Positions 21,563 through 31,608 of a DNA stretch of 64,000 nucleotides are shown one piece after another; position 1 is the stretch's first letter; each line of letters begins with the position of its first letter. The position numbers and the translations under genes are program-made. Below the pieces are notes generated by a model. It saw only the letters and a program-made list of their open reading frames with translations. It was not told where the DNA came from and searched no databases. Source of the DNA: Cylicocyclus nassatus (taxonomy: Eukaryota > Nematoda > Chromadorea > Rhabditida > Strongylidae); NCBI GenBank assembly GCA_958299035.1, contig CATQJL010000316.1, positions 24,467,676 to 24,531,675 on the forward strand, written 5' to 3'.

Positions 21563-22780
21563 ATGTCAGCGCAACTGTCGACATACAAGCGTCTCCTATC
21601 GAAATACTGTACGAAATTAGAGACAGTAATCGCGCGATTCAAGTCCGAGCAACTAGAAACAATTAAATTTCCTGACCAAGAGACATCGCCGCACATCATA
21701 AGGGAGAGTCATCGAAGACTAGAAGAAGGAATAGGGGCAATTGAAACCTGTAATACCAAAATACAAGAACTTCTTCAAAACTATGCGCTAGCAATAGACA
21801 AGTGTGAATCATTGAGTGAAAAAGAAAGCGAGGATTTTGAAGAATACACAAGTAAAGGGGAAACGGTACTTTGTGCTTCTCTAGACTATATAGTTCTTCT
21901 AAAAGCTAGAACAAACGCATTCATTTCCTACACACCTACCCGATTCGCGAACGCAGAAAATAATACAAATAACGAAATCACAGAGAGTGCGATAGGGGTC
22001 AAGAAAATGGAATTACCAACACTTCCGATTCCAGTTTTTCATGGAGATTTATGGGACTGGGACAACTTTTGGACACTTTTTGACACAAATGTGAACTCAC
22101 AGCCTCTACCGGAGCTATACAAGTTTAATTACTTGCTTAAAGCTCTTAGGGGTGAACCTCTACAAGCGGTAAAGAAGTTCAGAGTGTCACAAGACAACTA
22201 TGCCAAGTCCATAAATTTTCTGAAAACTAAATATGGAGATAATGAACAGTTAGTCAATAGGCTATACGGCAGACTAGAAAAGGTTCAGTTAATCTCACCA
22301 AGCATAAGGGATCAACGGAAACTTCTAGAACAGATTCAAGCTATTGTGGTACAATTACAAGAAAAGAATGAACACGTAGATAATCAATGTATAATGAAAC
22401 AAGTACTTTCGAAGTTTCCGATCAGACTACAAAGGAAAGTGTTGGAACGCAAGTATATACAAGCAAATAATACCTTTGGGATGGAAACATTGCTCAAACT
22501 CTTAGAAGAATTTGTCACAACGGAAGAAAAGGTATCATTTTTTACCAGAGAAGTGACTCCTCGTCAACATACCGTATCTCCTATACTCCATAGAGGGAAA
22601 GAAGAATCGACTAAATGGTTCAACAAGTGCATGTACTGTGGAGAAGAGCATAAATCCATAGCATGCACAAAGTATACAACCCCTCAATCACGCACACAAT
22701 ACCTGCGGGAGCACAAATTGTGCTTTATTTGCGCATCTTCAAAACACGTCACAGCGGACTGCAAAAAACGAGTGTTTTGA
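21563..22780 (+). CDS. gag: Gag polyprotein of BEL-2
   Basis: 405 residues. An N-terminal helical region (1-145) precedes a block from residue 149 with the pattern of the BEL/Pao Gag domain DUF1759 (LPIPVFHGDLWDWDNFW, then YLLKALRGEP). Near the C-terminus are two zinc knuckles, CX2CX3HX4C at residue 356 and a canonical CX2CX4HX4C. A third knuckle, CX2C...HH, continues in the pol frame: its first Cys codon is at 22773, before the gag stop at 22778-22780. Gag and pol were therefore probably one frame, now broken within the A6 tract at 22763-22768. The product would form the particle core and bind genomic RNA. Confidence 0.88.
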   Translation: MSAQLSTYKRLLSKYCTKLETVIARFKSEQLETIKFPDQETSPHIIRESHRRLEEGIGAIETCNTKIQELLQNYALAIDKCESLSEKESEDFEEYTSKGETVLCASLDYIVLLKARTNAFISYTPTRFANAENNTNNEITESAIGVKKMELPTLPIPVFHGDLWDWDNFWTLFDTNVNSQPLPELYKFNYLLKALRGEPLQAVKKFRVSQDNYAKSINFLKTKYGDNEQLVNRLYGRLEKVQLISPSIRDQRKLLEQIQAIVVQLQEKNEHVDNQCIMKQVLSKFPIRLQRKVLERKYIQANNTFGMETLLKLLEEFVTTEEKVSFFTREVTPRQHTVSPILHRGKEESTKWFNKCMYCGEEHKSIACTKYTTPQSRTQYLREHKLCFICASSKHVTADCKKRVF

Positions 22781-22823
22781 ATGCCAAGGACCCCACCACA
22801 CATCGTGCTGTCTTAAAAAGGGG

Positions 22824-25800
22824 ATGACGGGAGAGGACAAACGCAACACATATCAAAAAGCGAAGGAGACAAAACCTAAAGAAGCAAGAAACCTTCGTCC
22901 GACGCAAACAAAATCATCACCAGTAACTTCAGCGAAGATCCACCAAACTAGTCAAAAAAGTGAGGATGGGGAAACAACTATTTACGAACTTCAAACATCA
23001 AAACAAGTATCAAGAACCACTTCGACATTTCTCCCAACGGGAGAAATACAAGTCATGAACCCAATTACTAGAAATCTATACAAAATCCCAGTTCTTCTAG
23101 ACACAGGTGCAGAATTATCTTTCATAGATAAGAACCTCGCAGAAGAACTACATCTACCAACTATAGAAACGACTAGGCTAAAGTTGAGGACTTTCGGATC
23201 AGAAACAGTCAACGAAAGTCTAAGTCGCAAAGTAGAACTGGAAGCATGGGATGCTGAGGGTAACGCATACCAACTACAGTTACTAACTTATGACACCCTC
23301 ACAAAACCTTTGAAGACACCACCACTCTTGGAAAAAGATATGCAATTTATGCAATCATTGAATTTGAAATCGACGACAACCAAGGATCACAAACCGCTGA
23401 TCCTGTTAGGTTGCGATCAATTATGGCAATTGATAAAGGAAGATACTCCACATGTTAAATTGCCATCAGGTCTTCATCTCTTACCAACGAAACTCGGTCA
23501 CCTCCTCACGGGACAAGTACAGAAAGAACATCAAATGGCACAGGTAGGAAAAGAAGATGCAGATCTGGAAACATGGGATAAATACTGGACTCTGGAAGCA
23601 CAAGTAAATGGGATTTCTGAAGAAGAAGAAGAAGATGGGACAGAAAATGAAGAAAAACGGAAATGGGAAGCATATTGGATGATGGAAAAAGAGGGGACAG
23701 AGGAGTTCGCAAGCACAGAGAAAGATCTACAAGCCCAAGTCGACCAACAGGTCTGGGACAACTTCAGAAATACCATAGAAAAGAGAGAAGACGGCTATTA
23801 TGTCCGATTACCATGGCGAAAAATCCCGACAGACCTACCAGACAACAAACCTATAGCGTTCAGACGACTCATCAGCGTTTGGAACTCACTTCAAAAAGAC
23901 CCACAGTTGTTGGAACAATATCATGAAGTCTTTCAAAACCAACTTGAAGCAAACATCATTGAGGAGGTCAAAGATGAAAATAAAGCAGAAGGACCAGTAG
24001 TTCACTACATTCCACACCAGGCAGTGGTAACTCCACAGAAAACCACCACGAAACTGCGCATAGTATTTGATGCCTCAGCGCATTTCAAAAACAAACCATC
24101 ATTAAATGAAGCATTATTCCGAGGACCGGTAATACTTCCCAAACTCTTCGGGATTCTACTGCGCTTTCGGGTGGGGGACATCGCCATGATATCAGATGTA
24201 GAAAAAGCATTTTTACAAGTACGCTTACAGGAGGAAGACAGAGACGCAACAAGATGTTTGTGGCTTCGTAATCATCACGAACCACCAAACAAACAAAATC
24301 TGAAGGTTTTCCGATTTACAAGAGTAACATTCGGCTTACTGTGTTCTCCCTTCCTCTTAGCGGCAACCACTCATTATCATCTCGACCAGTACAAGGATAA
24401 CTTGGATCTCATACAAGAAATCAAACAAAACTTGTATGTAGACAACCTGATTTTGACCATGAACAATTCGAAAGAAGCAATCCGAACTTACCGAAGAACA
24501 AAGAGGATATTCAACGAGTTACAGATGAATCTACGAGAATTTGGATCCAACTGTAAACAAGCAATATCAAAAATGAGCCACAAGGACAGAAGTTCGGATC
24601 TGATAACTAAAGTACTGGGGATAAAGTGGAATACGGAAAAAGATACCATCGAGATCAACTGCTCAATAGACACAGCCAATGGACTTAACAAACGAAAAGT
24701 AGCCAGCGCGATTGCAGCAATATATGACCCATTGGGATGGTTACTACCACTAGTGCATAGAGCCAAGATCTATTTACAAACACTGTGGAGAGAACAAATA
24801 GGCTGGGACGAGACACTTTCGGAAGAACACCAAACAGAATGGAAGGGAATATGCCAACGAATGCAAGGATTCCACAAAATCCTATCAAGGAAACTCATTC
24901 CAAGGGCAACAGAAGCCTCTATAATTTCATTTGCCGACGCTAGCACGGAAGCAATGGCAGCCTGTACCTACATAAGAACAGACCAGAACGTACAACTACT
25001 TATGGCAAAAGGAAAACTTCCATCCGTAAAATCAAAATCAACCATTCCAAAAATGGAACTCAATGCAATCACGTTAGCAATGAGATTAACCAACGCAGTT
25101 TTGGAACAGATAAGACAAGTAATAAAGGTAAAGCATGTAATAGTGCTTACCGACTCAGAAATCGCTCTGAGCTGGGTAACAACACAAGAGAAACCAGAGT
25201 CAAGCCCATTTATAAGAAATAGAATATGCGAAATTCGCAAGATCATAGAACACCTCGAAAATGCTGGACATAGCGTACGCTGCGGCCATATTAGCACACA
25301 GCTAAACCCAGCAGACTGCGCAACAAGAGGTGCAACCAAAGAAGAGCTCCAAGAACATTGGTGGTGGACAGGACCAGATTTTCTATTACAACCACAAGGA
25401 AATTGGCCAACGACACTGAAGGAAATGGCTAAACAGGCAACAGAAGGAGAAAACGAAGAAGAACAAGCAAGGCTACTAACAAAGACAAACGTAATGCAAG
25501 CAATACAAAGTTCGTGCAAACTAACGGACACGTATTGGCACCAATGGCAGTACGAATACCTCACGGCATTACGCGAGACTCACAAACGCGAAGTCAACAA
25601 GAAACGATCTTCGAAAGAGATACCTCACAAAGGTAAGGTAGTATTGATCGCGGATGCATTACAACCAAGATATACCTGGAAACTAGGAAGAATCGAAGAA
25701 TTGGTACCAAACAAAGAGGGGGTAGTGAGGGAAGCAGTAGTCAAATTGCCTTCACAGAGGAAAATCCGAAGACCCATCAACCTGTTGATTCCTTTAGAAC

Positions 25801-26426
25801 TAGAAACAGAGGAATACAGAAACCACCAAAAGATTGAAGAACTCGAGGAGGAAAAAGGACAACCGCAACCACCAGATACCAGTAACCAAAGGTACAATTT
25901 GAGACCAAGGACATCAAGGAAAATGAATGAAGAAATGAAAGCAGTCAACTTCAACATCAGTACTATTTTGACAATAATCTTAACATCACTGATAAGTGGG
26001 GTAAACGTAAAGGCAACAAATCAAGTAATTCGATGCACACAGGAAGGAGTAGAAATACAAATTCCGCAGATAACTCCCTATCAGATTTGCGTCGAAGACT
26101 TTTGCAAAACGCTGGAACACCCAAAGTTGCGAGAAATACTGAAATTACCTCCACAAATCATTCTACATGACTATGTAGTGCACTGGAAGATAGGTGAGAA
26201 CTCAACGATAACAACAGTGGAAACCACATGCCCAGCAACATCCTTCTGCGCGAACATAGACTGTACATTATGCACCACACTAATACTCAATCCGGAATGC
26301 TGGCCCGTAGGAGCAATAATAGTAAGCGGATTGATGCTTTACTTGCTCTGCATTGGCTGCTACGCATTTCTCTATGTACCAATAATCATCGGACGACCAC
26401 TCAGAGTGGTATTATCAGCAATCTGA
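22824..26426 (+). CDS. pol: Pol of BEL-2 (integrase core missing), fused to the start of env
   Basis: 1200 residues counted from the first ATG; the true reading enters upstream from gag. Aspartic protease: LLDTGAELSF at residues 91-100. RT: VFDASAH near 412, SDVEKAFLQV near 455, catalytic YVDNLIL near 538 (the second Asp of YVDD is Asn, and BEL elements do vary here). RNase H: FADAS near 702 and LTDSEIALSW near 775. After residue about 890 the chain jumps to the integrase C-terminal region (GKVVLIAD...TWKLGRIEEL, near 937-960). The HHCC zinc region and DDE core that should lie between are absent, at about 25480-25545, without breaking the frame. From about residue 1043 the ORF runs into the env leader and a transmembrane segment (1161-1190). 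RT and RNase H look intact; integration would need help from another element. Confidence 0.88.
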   Translation: MTGEDKRNTYQKAKETKPKEARNLRPTQTKSSPVTSAKIHQTSQKSEDGETTIYELQTSKQVSRTTSTFLPTGEIQVMNPITRNLYKIPVLLDTGAELSFIDKNLAEELHLPTIETTRLKLRTFGSETVNESLSRKVELEAWDAEGNAYQLQLLTYDTLTKPLKTPPLLEKDMQFMQSLNLKSTTTKDHKPLILLGCDQLWQLIKEDTPHVKLPSGLHLLPTKLGHLLTGQVQKEHQMAQVGKEDADLETWDKYWTLEAQVNGISEEEEEDGTENEEKRKWEAYWMMEKEGTEEFASTEKDLQAQVDQQVWDNFRNTIEKREDGYYVRLPWRKIPTDLPDNKPIAFRRLISVWNSLQKDPQLLEQYHEVFQNQLEANIIEEVKDENKAEGPVVHYIPHQAVVTPQKTTTKLRIVFDASAHFKNKPSLNEALFRGPVILPKLFGILLRFRVGDIAMISDVEKAFLQVRLQEEDRDATRCLWLRNHHEPPNKQNLKVFRFTRVTFGLLCSPFLLAATTHYHLDQYKDNLDLIQEIKQNLYVDNLILTMNNSKEAIRTYRRTKRIFNELQMNLREFGSNCKQAISKMSHKDRSSDLITKVLGIKWNTEKDTIEINCSIDTANGLNKRKVASAIAAIYDPLGWLLPLVHRAKIYLQTLWREQIGWDETLSEEHQTEWKGICQRMQGFHKILSRKLIPRATEASIISFADASTEAMAACTYIRTDQNVQLLMAKGKLPSVKSKSTIPKMELNAITLAMRLTNAVLEQIRQVIKVKHVIVLTDSEIALSWVTTQEKPESSPFIRNRICEIRKIIEHLENAGHSVRCGHISTQLNPADCATRGATKEELQEHWWWTGPDFLLQPQGNWPTTLKEMAKQATEGENEEEQARLLTKTNVMQAIQSSCKLTDTYWHQWQYEYLTALRETHKREVNKKRSSKEIPHKGKVVLIADALQPRYTWKLGRIEELVPNKEGVVREAVVKLPSQRKIRRPINLLIPLELETEEYRNHQKIEELEEEKGQPQPPDTSNQRYNLRPRTSRKMNEEMKAVNFNISTILTIILTSLISGVNVKATNQVIRCTQEGVEIQIPQITPYQICVEDFCKTLEHPKLREILKLPPQIILHDYVVHWKIGENSTITTVETTCPATSFCANIDCTLCTTLILNPECWPVGAIIVSGLMLYLLCIGCYAFLYVPIIIGRPLRVVLSAI

Positions 26427-27906
26427 GGTACTGAAAATCAATCCATTCAAACGTGAAGCCTGCTTCAAGTTAACAAAAAACGGGACAACGCTGCATGAAA
26501 TACACGCTACCTGGAAGGCCTTGATTCTAACATGCGAACAAACGACAGACTTTTACACTAGACAAGTCTCCTACAACGTCATAGACAGTAAAAGATGCCC
26601 ACACGTTGGCACATGCGTAGAACCAAAATGCGCAGCAATTAACGGAACAAGCTTAATACCAGAGCTAGAGCAAGGTAACAAGTACCCAGGAGTAACGTAC
26701 TGTGTAGAATCAAGCGGAGGGCCAGGTTGTGACTGCTTTTACTGGAGCTCGGGATGCCTTTTTTATCGCATATACTTTATCCCACTATCGACACAAGTAT
26801 TTCGCGTTTTTCATTGTAATCGCTGGAGAGAAGCCGCAAAAGTGGAACTCGTGCACATTGATGGAGTCAATGGAAAATCGCAAACGTATTTGGTGCAAAT
26901 GCAACCCAATATTCCGATAAAACGGGGACCATTTTCGCTCACATTAAGCTCGGTAACAATTCCCCCTATCCCCATGCTTAATACCTACTTCATAACAAAC
27001 AACAACGAAACAGCCTTATGGGATCGAAAATCAACCCCACCACTATCATGTGTAAACCAAGAAGCGGCGGAAACTCTGGACTGCGAAGTCAGAGACGACT
27101 GTATATGCTATCCAGCAGAGACAAAAGCTAACTGCAAGTGTAACGAGATTGACATATCCTCAGGATTCAACGACCTGCAAAGAAGGCTACCGGCAGAAAT
27201 GCCATCAGTATCCTTCAAACAAAACGACCAGGGGAAAGTTTAAGCAACAGTCACAACAATGACCACCTCAGAAATTATACTGAACATACAAGAAAACCTA
27301 AAAACAAAAATCGTAGTAGACCAAGTTTTTTGCACAGTGACTAACACGATACTTACAGGATGTTACAATTGTGCAAAAGGCGCAACAGCACAAATTTCAT
27401 GCGTAGCCGCGAGACAAGTATATGCAGAAATTACATGCGGGGAATCAAGCTTCACAGTAGCATGCGACGAAAACGGCAAACAGTCTACGCTGAGATTTAG
27501 TCCAGCACAAGCTAGAGTGCATATCCGGTGTATGGTGAGCTGCGGAGGAGAACCTACGAGCTTTGAAATTGCCGGCATCCTCAAGTACACTCACACAGCA
27601 CAAGACATAATACAGGCCTGGTTAAAAGGATCATCAAACAAGTACCAAGAAATAAAATTGCCAGATTTTCCGCACATATTTGACGTTTTCATACAATGGT
27701 ACAAAACCGTGCTTTGCGTACTAATAACGGTACTAGGTTTACTCTTCATTACCTACACTTGCTTCACAACGTGCGGAATAAAAATTATCTACTTTTTGCT
27801 GCGCCTTCAATTCCGCCTACTCAGAAAGGTAGTGAAATCTGTTCTATTCATACCAATTTGGATCATAGCTCAAACAATTAGACGCAACAATAGACAATAC
27901 AATTAA
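25950..27906 (+). pseudogene. env: Env of BEL-2: phlebovirus-type Gc glycoprotein, broken
   Basis: The first part shares the pol frame: a hydrophobic leader near 25950-26010, a short Cys-rich ectodomain, and a transmembrane segment near 26306-26390. The rest lies in another frame, open from 26386. It shows the Cys-rich pattern of phlebovirus Gc (class II fusion protein), including a GPGCDCFYW...GCLFY segment near 26719-26770 and a late GCYNC...ISC segment. A transmembrane anchor sits near 27680-27810, with a basic tail. Breaks: the frame change within 26386-26423 and an in-frame TAA at 27241-27243. Nematode Cer7/Tas-type BEL elements are known to carry such a gene, acquired from a phlebovirus-like source. 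Here it cannot give a full product without readthrough. Confidence 0.8.
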
Positions 27907-28000
27907 AAAACTTCCTCTTTTCTTTAATCAAGATCTCCGATAGAAAATAGATTAAAAAGTAGGAAAAAAGTATACAAGAAACAAGAAGTAGAATACCAAT

Positions 28001-28010
28001 TTTATTTCAG
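28001..28010 (+). promoter_or_regulatory. Splice acceptor directly before the BEL-2 3' ORF
   Basis: TTTATTTCAG, a consensus nematode 3' splice site, ends four bases before the ATG of the 523-residue ORF. A purine run (AGGAAAAAAG, 27961-27970) lies just upstream, after env, where a polypurine tract would be expected if this ORF were not there. Confidence 0.7.
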
Positions 28011-28014
28011 CAAG

Positions 28015-29586
28015 ATGTCACACATGGAAGAGCTTGAATATCTAACGGACAAGATCGCACCAAGAGTTACAATAACAATACCAATGTTGGAAGAAGACCT
28101 TGGGAAAACACTAGAAGAGATGCAAAATCAAGTAAACGTCGCAATGACTATCAACGAAGAATGGAATCACCTTAAACTGGAATGGTTCAAGTTCGCGGAA
28201 ACAGAGAAAATCGTCACGATTTCCCGCCTAATTCGCGCGGCGGGAGCAGCGAGAAACAGCTACCTCAAGCTGTGTACTCGCTTGATTTTGATGGCAAAAT
28301 GGATGGAAACGTTCCCGCGTATTCAAGAAAATCCACAAAGTCGGAAAAGGGTATGGCTAGACGAAATCCTGTGCATGGACATGAAAGGACAAATGAAAAA
28401 AATGAACAAGATCATAGAAAAGTTAGAAAAAGAAGAGAGAGTCGTGGTAGCATTTCTCCAGACAAGAAACGAGGACTTCCATAGAGCACAACGCGACCAA
28501 CTCACGATTAGTCGTCTGAAAGAACAACTCCGAGAAGCCGAGTGGGAGCTCTTCTCTATCAAGGCCAAGAGAGCAAGGCTGGAGATGGGTACAGAGGAGG
28601 CACCTCCTAATCCTCCTGAAACAAGTAAGAACCAGCAACTTCCAGAGAGAAAGGAAGAATCACGAGTCCAGGATCTCCCAAGACTTGTGGACGATGAGGA
28701 GGAAGAGATGGAACTAGAGGAGGAACTCATGGTGATTGACGAAGACGAAGTCGGGGAGGAAAACAGTGCTAGGCACAGACCGGAAGCAATTCTGGACGAT
28801 GACGGATACCTCGACCAGCTACTACGGGAAGCCGGAGAGACGCCCCAAGAACTCGGCGAACCAAGTATCCAATCATTAGACGAATCCATACTCAGAGGGA
28901 ACGTCGTCATCGAGCAAGCGGAGGAAGACATGAAGAGAGTACAGGTCCAAGAACAGAGGCCTCACGATCAAGTTGACGCTGAAGATCGAGACAAGATACC
29001 AAGAAAGCGTCAAAACGAGCTTCAAGAGTTGCAGAATCACATCCAAGAATTGGAAGCCCGCATCCAAGTAGCGCGGGAGGAAAATCGAGCAAGGGAAGAA
29101 GAGGTCAACGAAGTAGAGAGGGCTATCCAAGTACTCCCGCGACGCATTCTGCTAGACGCCCCTGAAAAAATCCCAGTGAACATAACCTGCGCCTTCTGTA
29201 AGACGCGGGGTCGACACTTTTCAGATTCCTGCTACGTCATTACAGATGGAGACGAAAGGTACAACCTCGCTTTGGAAGAGGGATTGTGTCATAGATGCCT
29301 GCTTGGACACGGCGGCCGGTGCAGAAATCCCTTTCGTCCGTGTTACTACTGCGAGAAAGTCTCGGGGACCGTGTCGGAGGAATTTTGTCCCAAAGACGAA
29401 GATCATCACAAGGCTCTATGTCCCATACCCAACGCGGAAAATAAACTCCAACAACGAATCCAGAGGATCATGGGCCACTATCTCGAAGTCGAACAAGACA
29501 TAGAGAGAATGGAAAAGCAAAGGGACGACCTCAAGAATCAAGTAGAACAGATTCTTCGTCAGGATCCAGCACCACCAAGACTATAA
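28015..29586 (+). CDS. Second gag-like (zinc-knuckle, coiled-coil) protein at the 3' end of BEL-2
   Basis: 523 residues, fully open, starting at the first ATG after a consensus splice acceptor and ending 14 bases before the 3' LTR. It has a helical N-terminal half, an acidic segment near residues 222-250 (DDEEEEMELEEE), a coiled coil near 335-375 and a short one near 490-517. Between the coils, residues 392-478 form a Cys/His cluster: CX2CX5HX4C, CX2CX3HX3C, then CX2C with a distant HH and Cys. This three-part pattern resembles the knuckle array of BEL Gag proteins, so it would bind RNA or Gag assemblies. It is not a copy of the element's own gag (21563-22780). BEL-1 has a zinc-knuckle ORF in the same position. 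Function unknown. Confidence 0.75.
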   Translation: MSHMEELEYLTDKIAPRVTITIPMLEEDLGKTLEEMQNQVNVAMTINEEWNHLKLEWFKFAETEKIVTISRLIRAAGAARNSYLKLCTRLILMAKWMETFPRIQENPQSRKRVWLDEILCMDMKGQMKKMNKIIEKLEKEERVVVAFLQTRNEDFHRAQRDQLTISRLKEQLREAEWELFSIKAKRARLEMGTEEAPPNPPETSKNQQLPERKEESRVQDLPRLVDDEEEEMELEEELMVIDEDEVGEENSARHRPEAILDDDGYLDQLLREAGETPQELGEPSIQSLDESILRGNVVIEQAEEDMKRVQVQEQRPHDQVDAEDRDKIPRKRQNELQELQNHIQELEARIQVAREENRAREEEVNEVERAIQVLPRRILLDAPEKIPVNITCAFCKTRGRHFSDSCYVITDGDERYNLALEEGLCHRCLLGHGGRCRNPFRPCYYCEKVSGTVSEEFCPKDEDHHKALCPIPNAENKLQQRIQRIMGHYLEVEQDIERMEKQRDDLKNQVEQILRQDPAPPRL

Positions 29587-29600
29587 CTCGTCGCCGCCAG

Positions 29601-30290
29601 TGTCGTGAACACGACTCCAATCAAGGATTACTCAAGTACGTATTGATCCAATACTTCATTATTATTTTTCGCCAAGCTTTTCTTTCAGAATGCCTTTGTT
29701 TACATCAGCGCGCGGAGCCGACTCCAGATGGAACGACCGATAGCAGACAGTTCTTCGCCTATGCAGCTGCTTCGTGCTCACAAGTATCATTTTTTTCATA
29801 TTTGCATTTTTTCCTATCATATCTTCCTGTGACATCTTTTGTCAAAGTATATAAACCCGTGTTACAGTAGACTCATATTTACTGAGTTGAATTGCAATAC
29901 TTTTTACATTCTTTTTTGTCCATTTTTTAAGAAAACAATCCTACAAAATTAGCATTAAAATCAAGTATAAAATTCAAGTATTAACCAGGAAAGGATAAAC
30001 AAGTATTATTGCAATTTGTGTGCCTCGTGTATCCTTTTCATTAGTTTCCTGTGTATCATTCAGCATTTTTTCACTCAATTCGTATTTGTTATGTAGTTTA
30101 GCTTCATATTATTTTGTGTTTGTTATTTTATCGGTTTTTTCTCTTATAACTACTTCATAAACGGTTTAATTACCCAAGTTTGAGTTGAGGTACGCAACAT
30201 CAAGAGTAAGCCCGCGTGGCAGCATTCAAGTACATTGGTCTCTTGGTATTCGAGGTTTATCGTTCTAAATATCCATCGTTCCTCAACACA
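29601..30290 (+). repeat. BEL-2 3' LTR
   Basis: 690 bp, read as identical to 20505-21194, with its TATATAA box near 29849. The 14 bases between the last stop codon and the LTR (CTCGTCGCCGCCAG) contain no polypurine tract. It is followed by the GATAT duplication and then the interrupted Helitron-like unit. Confidence 0.95.
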
Positions 30291-30378
30291 GATATTTTGC
30301 AAAGTTTGAGCTACGGGGCTGGGAGTTGGCACAGGGGGGTAATCGAGCATGCTGGTTACGAGTACAGTATTAGTTTGG

Positions 30379-31608
30379 CGCTATTCGGCTATCCGGGCCC
30401 CAAAATTTTTTTTGTTGTGGAGCTTGCTCAAACTTCATGTATGGGTTATCTTACATGCTGATTACAGATATCACAATTTCTCCCAGAACGTCTCCCCGTG
30501 TGGTTAGATAGGTGTACGTACGAAGTTAAAATCATGAATTTGGCTGGAGTTCGGTCCAGGGGCTTATTCGGCATGCTGATTACGAATTTCAAACTCCCTC
30601 TGCTATTAGGGCCTTTTCATAAGGTTATGGTATGGGATCGAAAAGATAGATTTGCTTTGAATTTCGTCTAGGGTGGTCATATAGCGCGCTGAACATGAAT
30701 ATCATGCTGATTTCGCAGGATAACGCATTTTCTTGGGTTGCGGTGGGTGTACAGTAAATGGGTCGAAGTTCTAGATTTGCTCAAAACCTTACCTGTTACG
30801 GTTTACAAGCATACTGCTTATGAATATGATGCTTGCTCGCTGTCATAACCCATTATTGTGAAGTTACGGTGAGCTGCGGTTTGAATGGACATTTTTTCGC
30901 TTTCGGACCAATTTAGATCAAAGATATTCATGAAATGGGGAAACGGTTGCTTTGCATGGCGGTCTCCAGCGCCATCCTGATAACCTGTTCCAACGCGTAA
31001 CGCACGTAGCAAATCTCCCTCCCCCTGTTTTTGGTTAGGCAAAGCCGCCGAAGGGTGTATCGAGCGCGGCAGTGGTCCTATGAGGAAACCGTTACGGTCG
31101 TGGAAAACTTTCATACCACACGAATGCCTTTTGCATGGGGATTAAGCACAATTTTTTTAAGCGCTTTAGGTAACTCCTTGCCAAGGTTTCAGGCAGGTTC
31201 ATGATTTTTACTCGCTGCCATATACCTACCTAACTCTGTGATAAGATCTCAAAACGGGAAAGTGTTTTAATCGTGGTCAGAAGGTCGAATCTCTCTAGAC
31301 CGAGTTTCAGCTAAAACTGAGATTCTGCCCCTCTGCAGTATACTTACCATAACTCAATGAAAACGTCCCAAAATGCCGAAGGAATGTGATATTCGTAATC
31401 AGCATGTCAATTAGCCCCTCTAAGCAAAGCTTCAGCGAAATCCATGATTTTTTAGCTTCTTAGTTGTACCCATCCTAAAGCCACAAAATGGCGCTGTCGC
31501 GCGAAATGACTACGATATTTGTCATCAGCGGCTGGGATAACCCCCATAAACCGAGTTTGAGCAAGGTCCGTCACAAAAACATTTTGGGGCCCGAATAGCC
31601 GAATAGCG
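30379..31608. mobile_element. 1.2-kb TIR element inside the Helitron-like copy
   Basis: The ends CGCTATTCGGCTATCCGGGC and its complement CCCGAATAGCCGAATAGCG continue as inverted arms of roughly 80-100 bp (CCCCAAAAT, TTGAGC, GGTTATC blocks). The flanking sequence (AGTATTAGTTT and TTTTTAGGATTATCG) rejoins the Helitron-like consensus when the element is removed. No transposase frame was found; superfamily unknown. Confidence 0.65.

Larger units (their letters stand above)
20505..30290 (+). mobile_element. BEL-2: BEL/Pao endogenous retroelement with env and an extra 3' ORF
   Basis: 9786 bp bounded by two 690-bp LTRs that I read as identical, with a 5-bp target duplication GATAT (20500-20504 and 30291-30295) inside a Helitron-like element. 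Order: tRNA-Gly primer site, gag, pol, env (two parts), splice acceptor, zinc-knuckle ORF, 3' LTR. Defects: a one-base frame change between gag and pol in an A6 tract, no integrase catalytic core, a frame change and one in-frame stop in env. The identical LTRs and these defects together suggest mobilisation in trans or very recent inactivation. Confidence 0.93.

Noticed and set aside
22773..22784. Programmed +1 frameshift at TTT TGA between gag and pol
   Set aside because: The first Cys codon of the third knuckle (22773) is already in the pol frame before this site, so the frame change must lie upstream, in the A6 tract.
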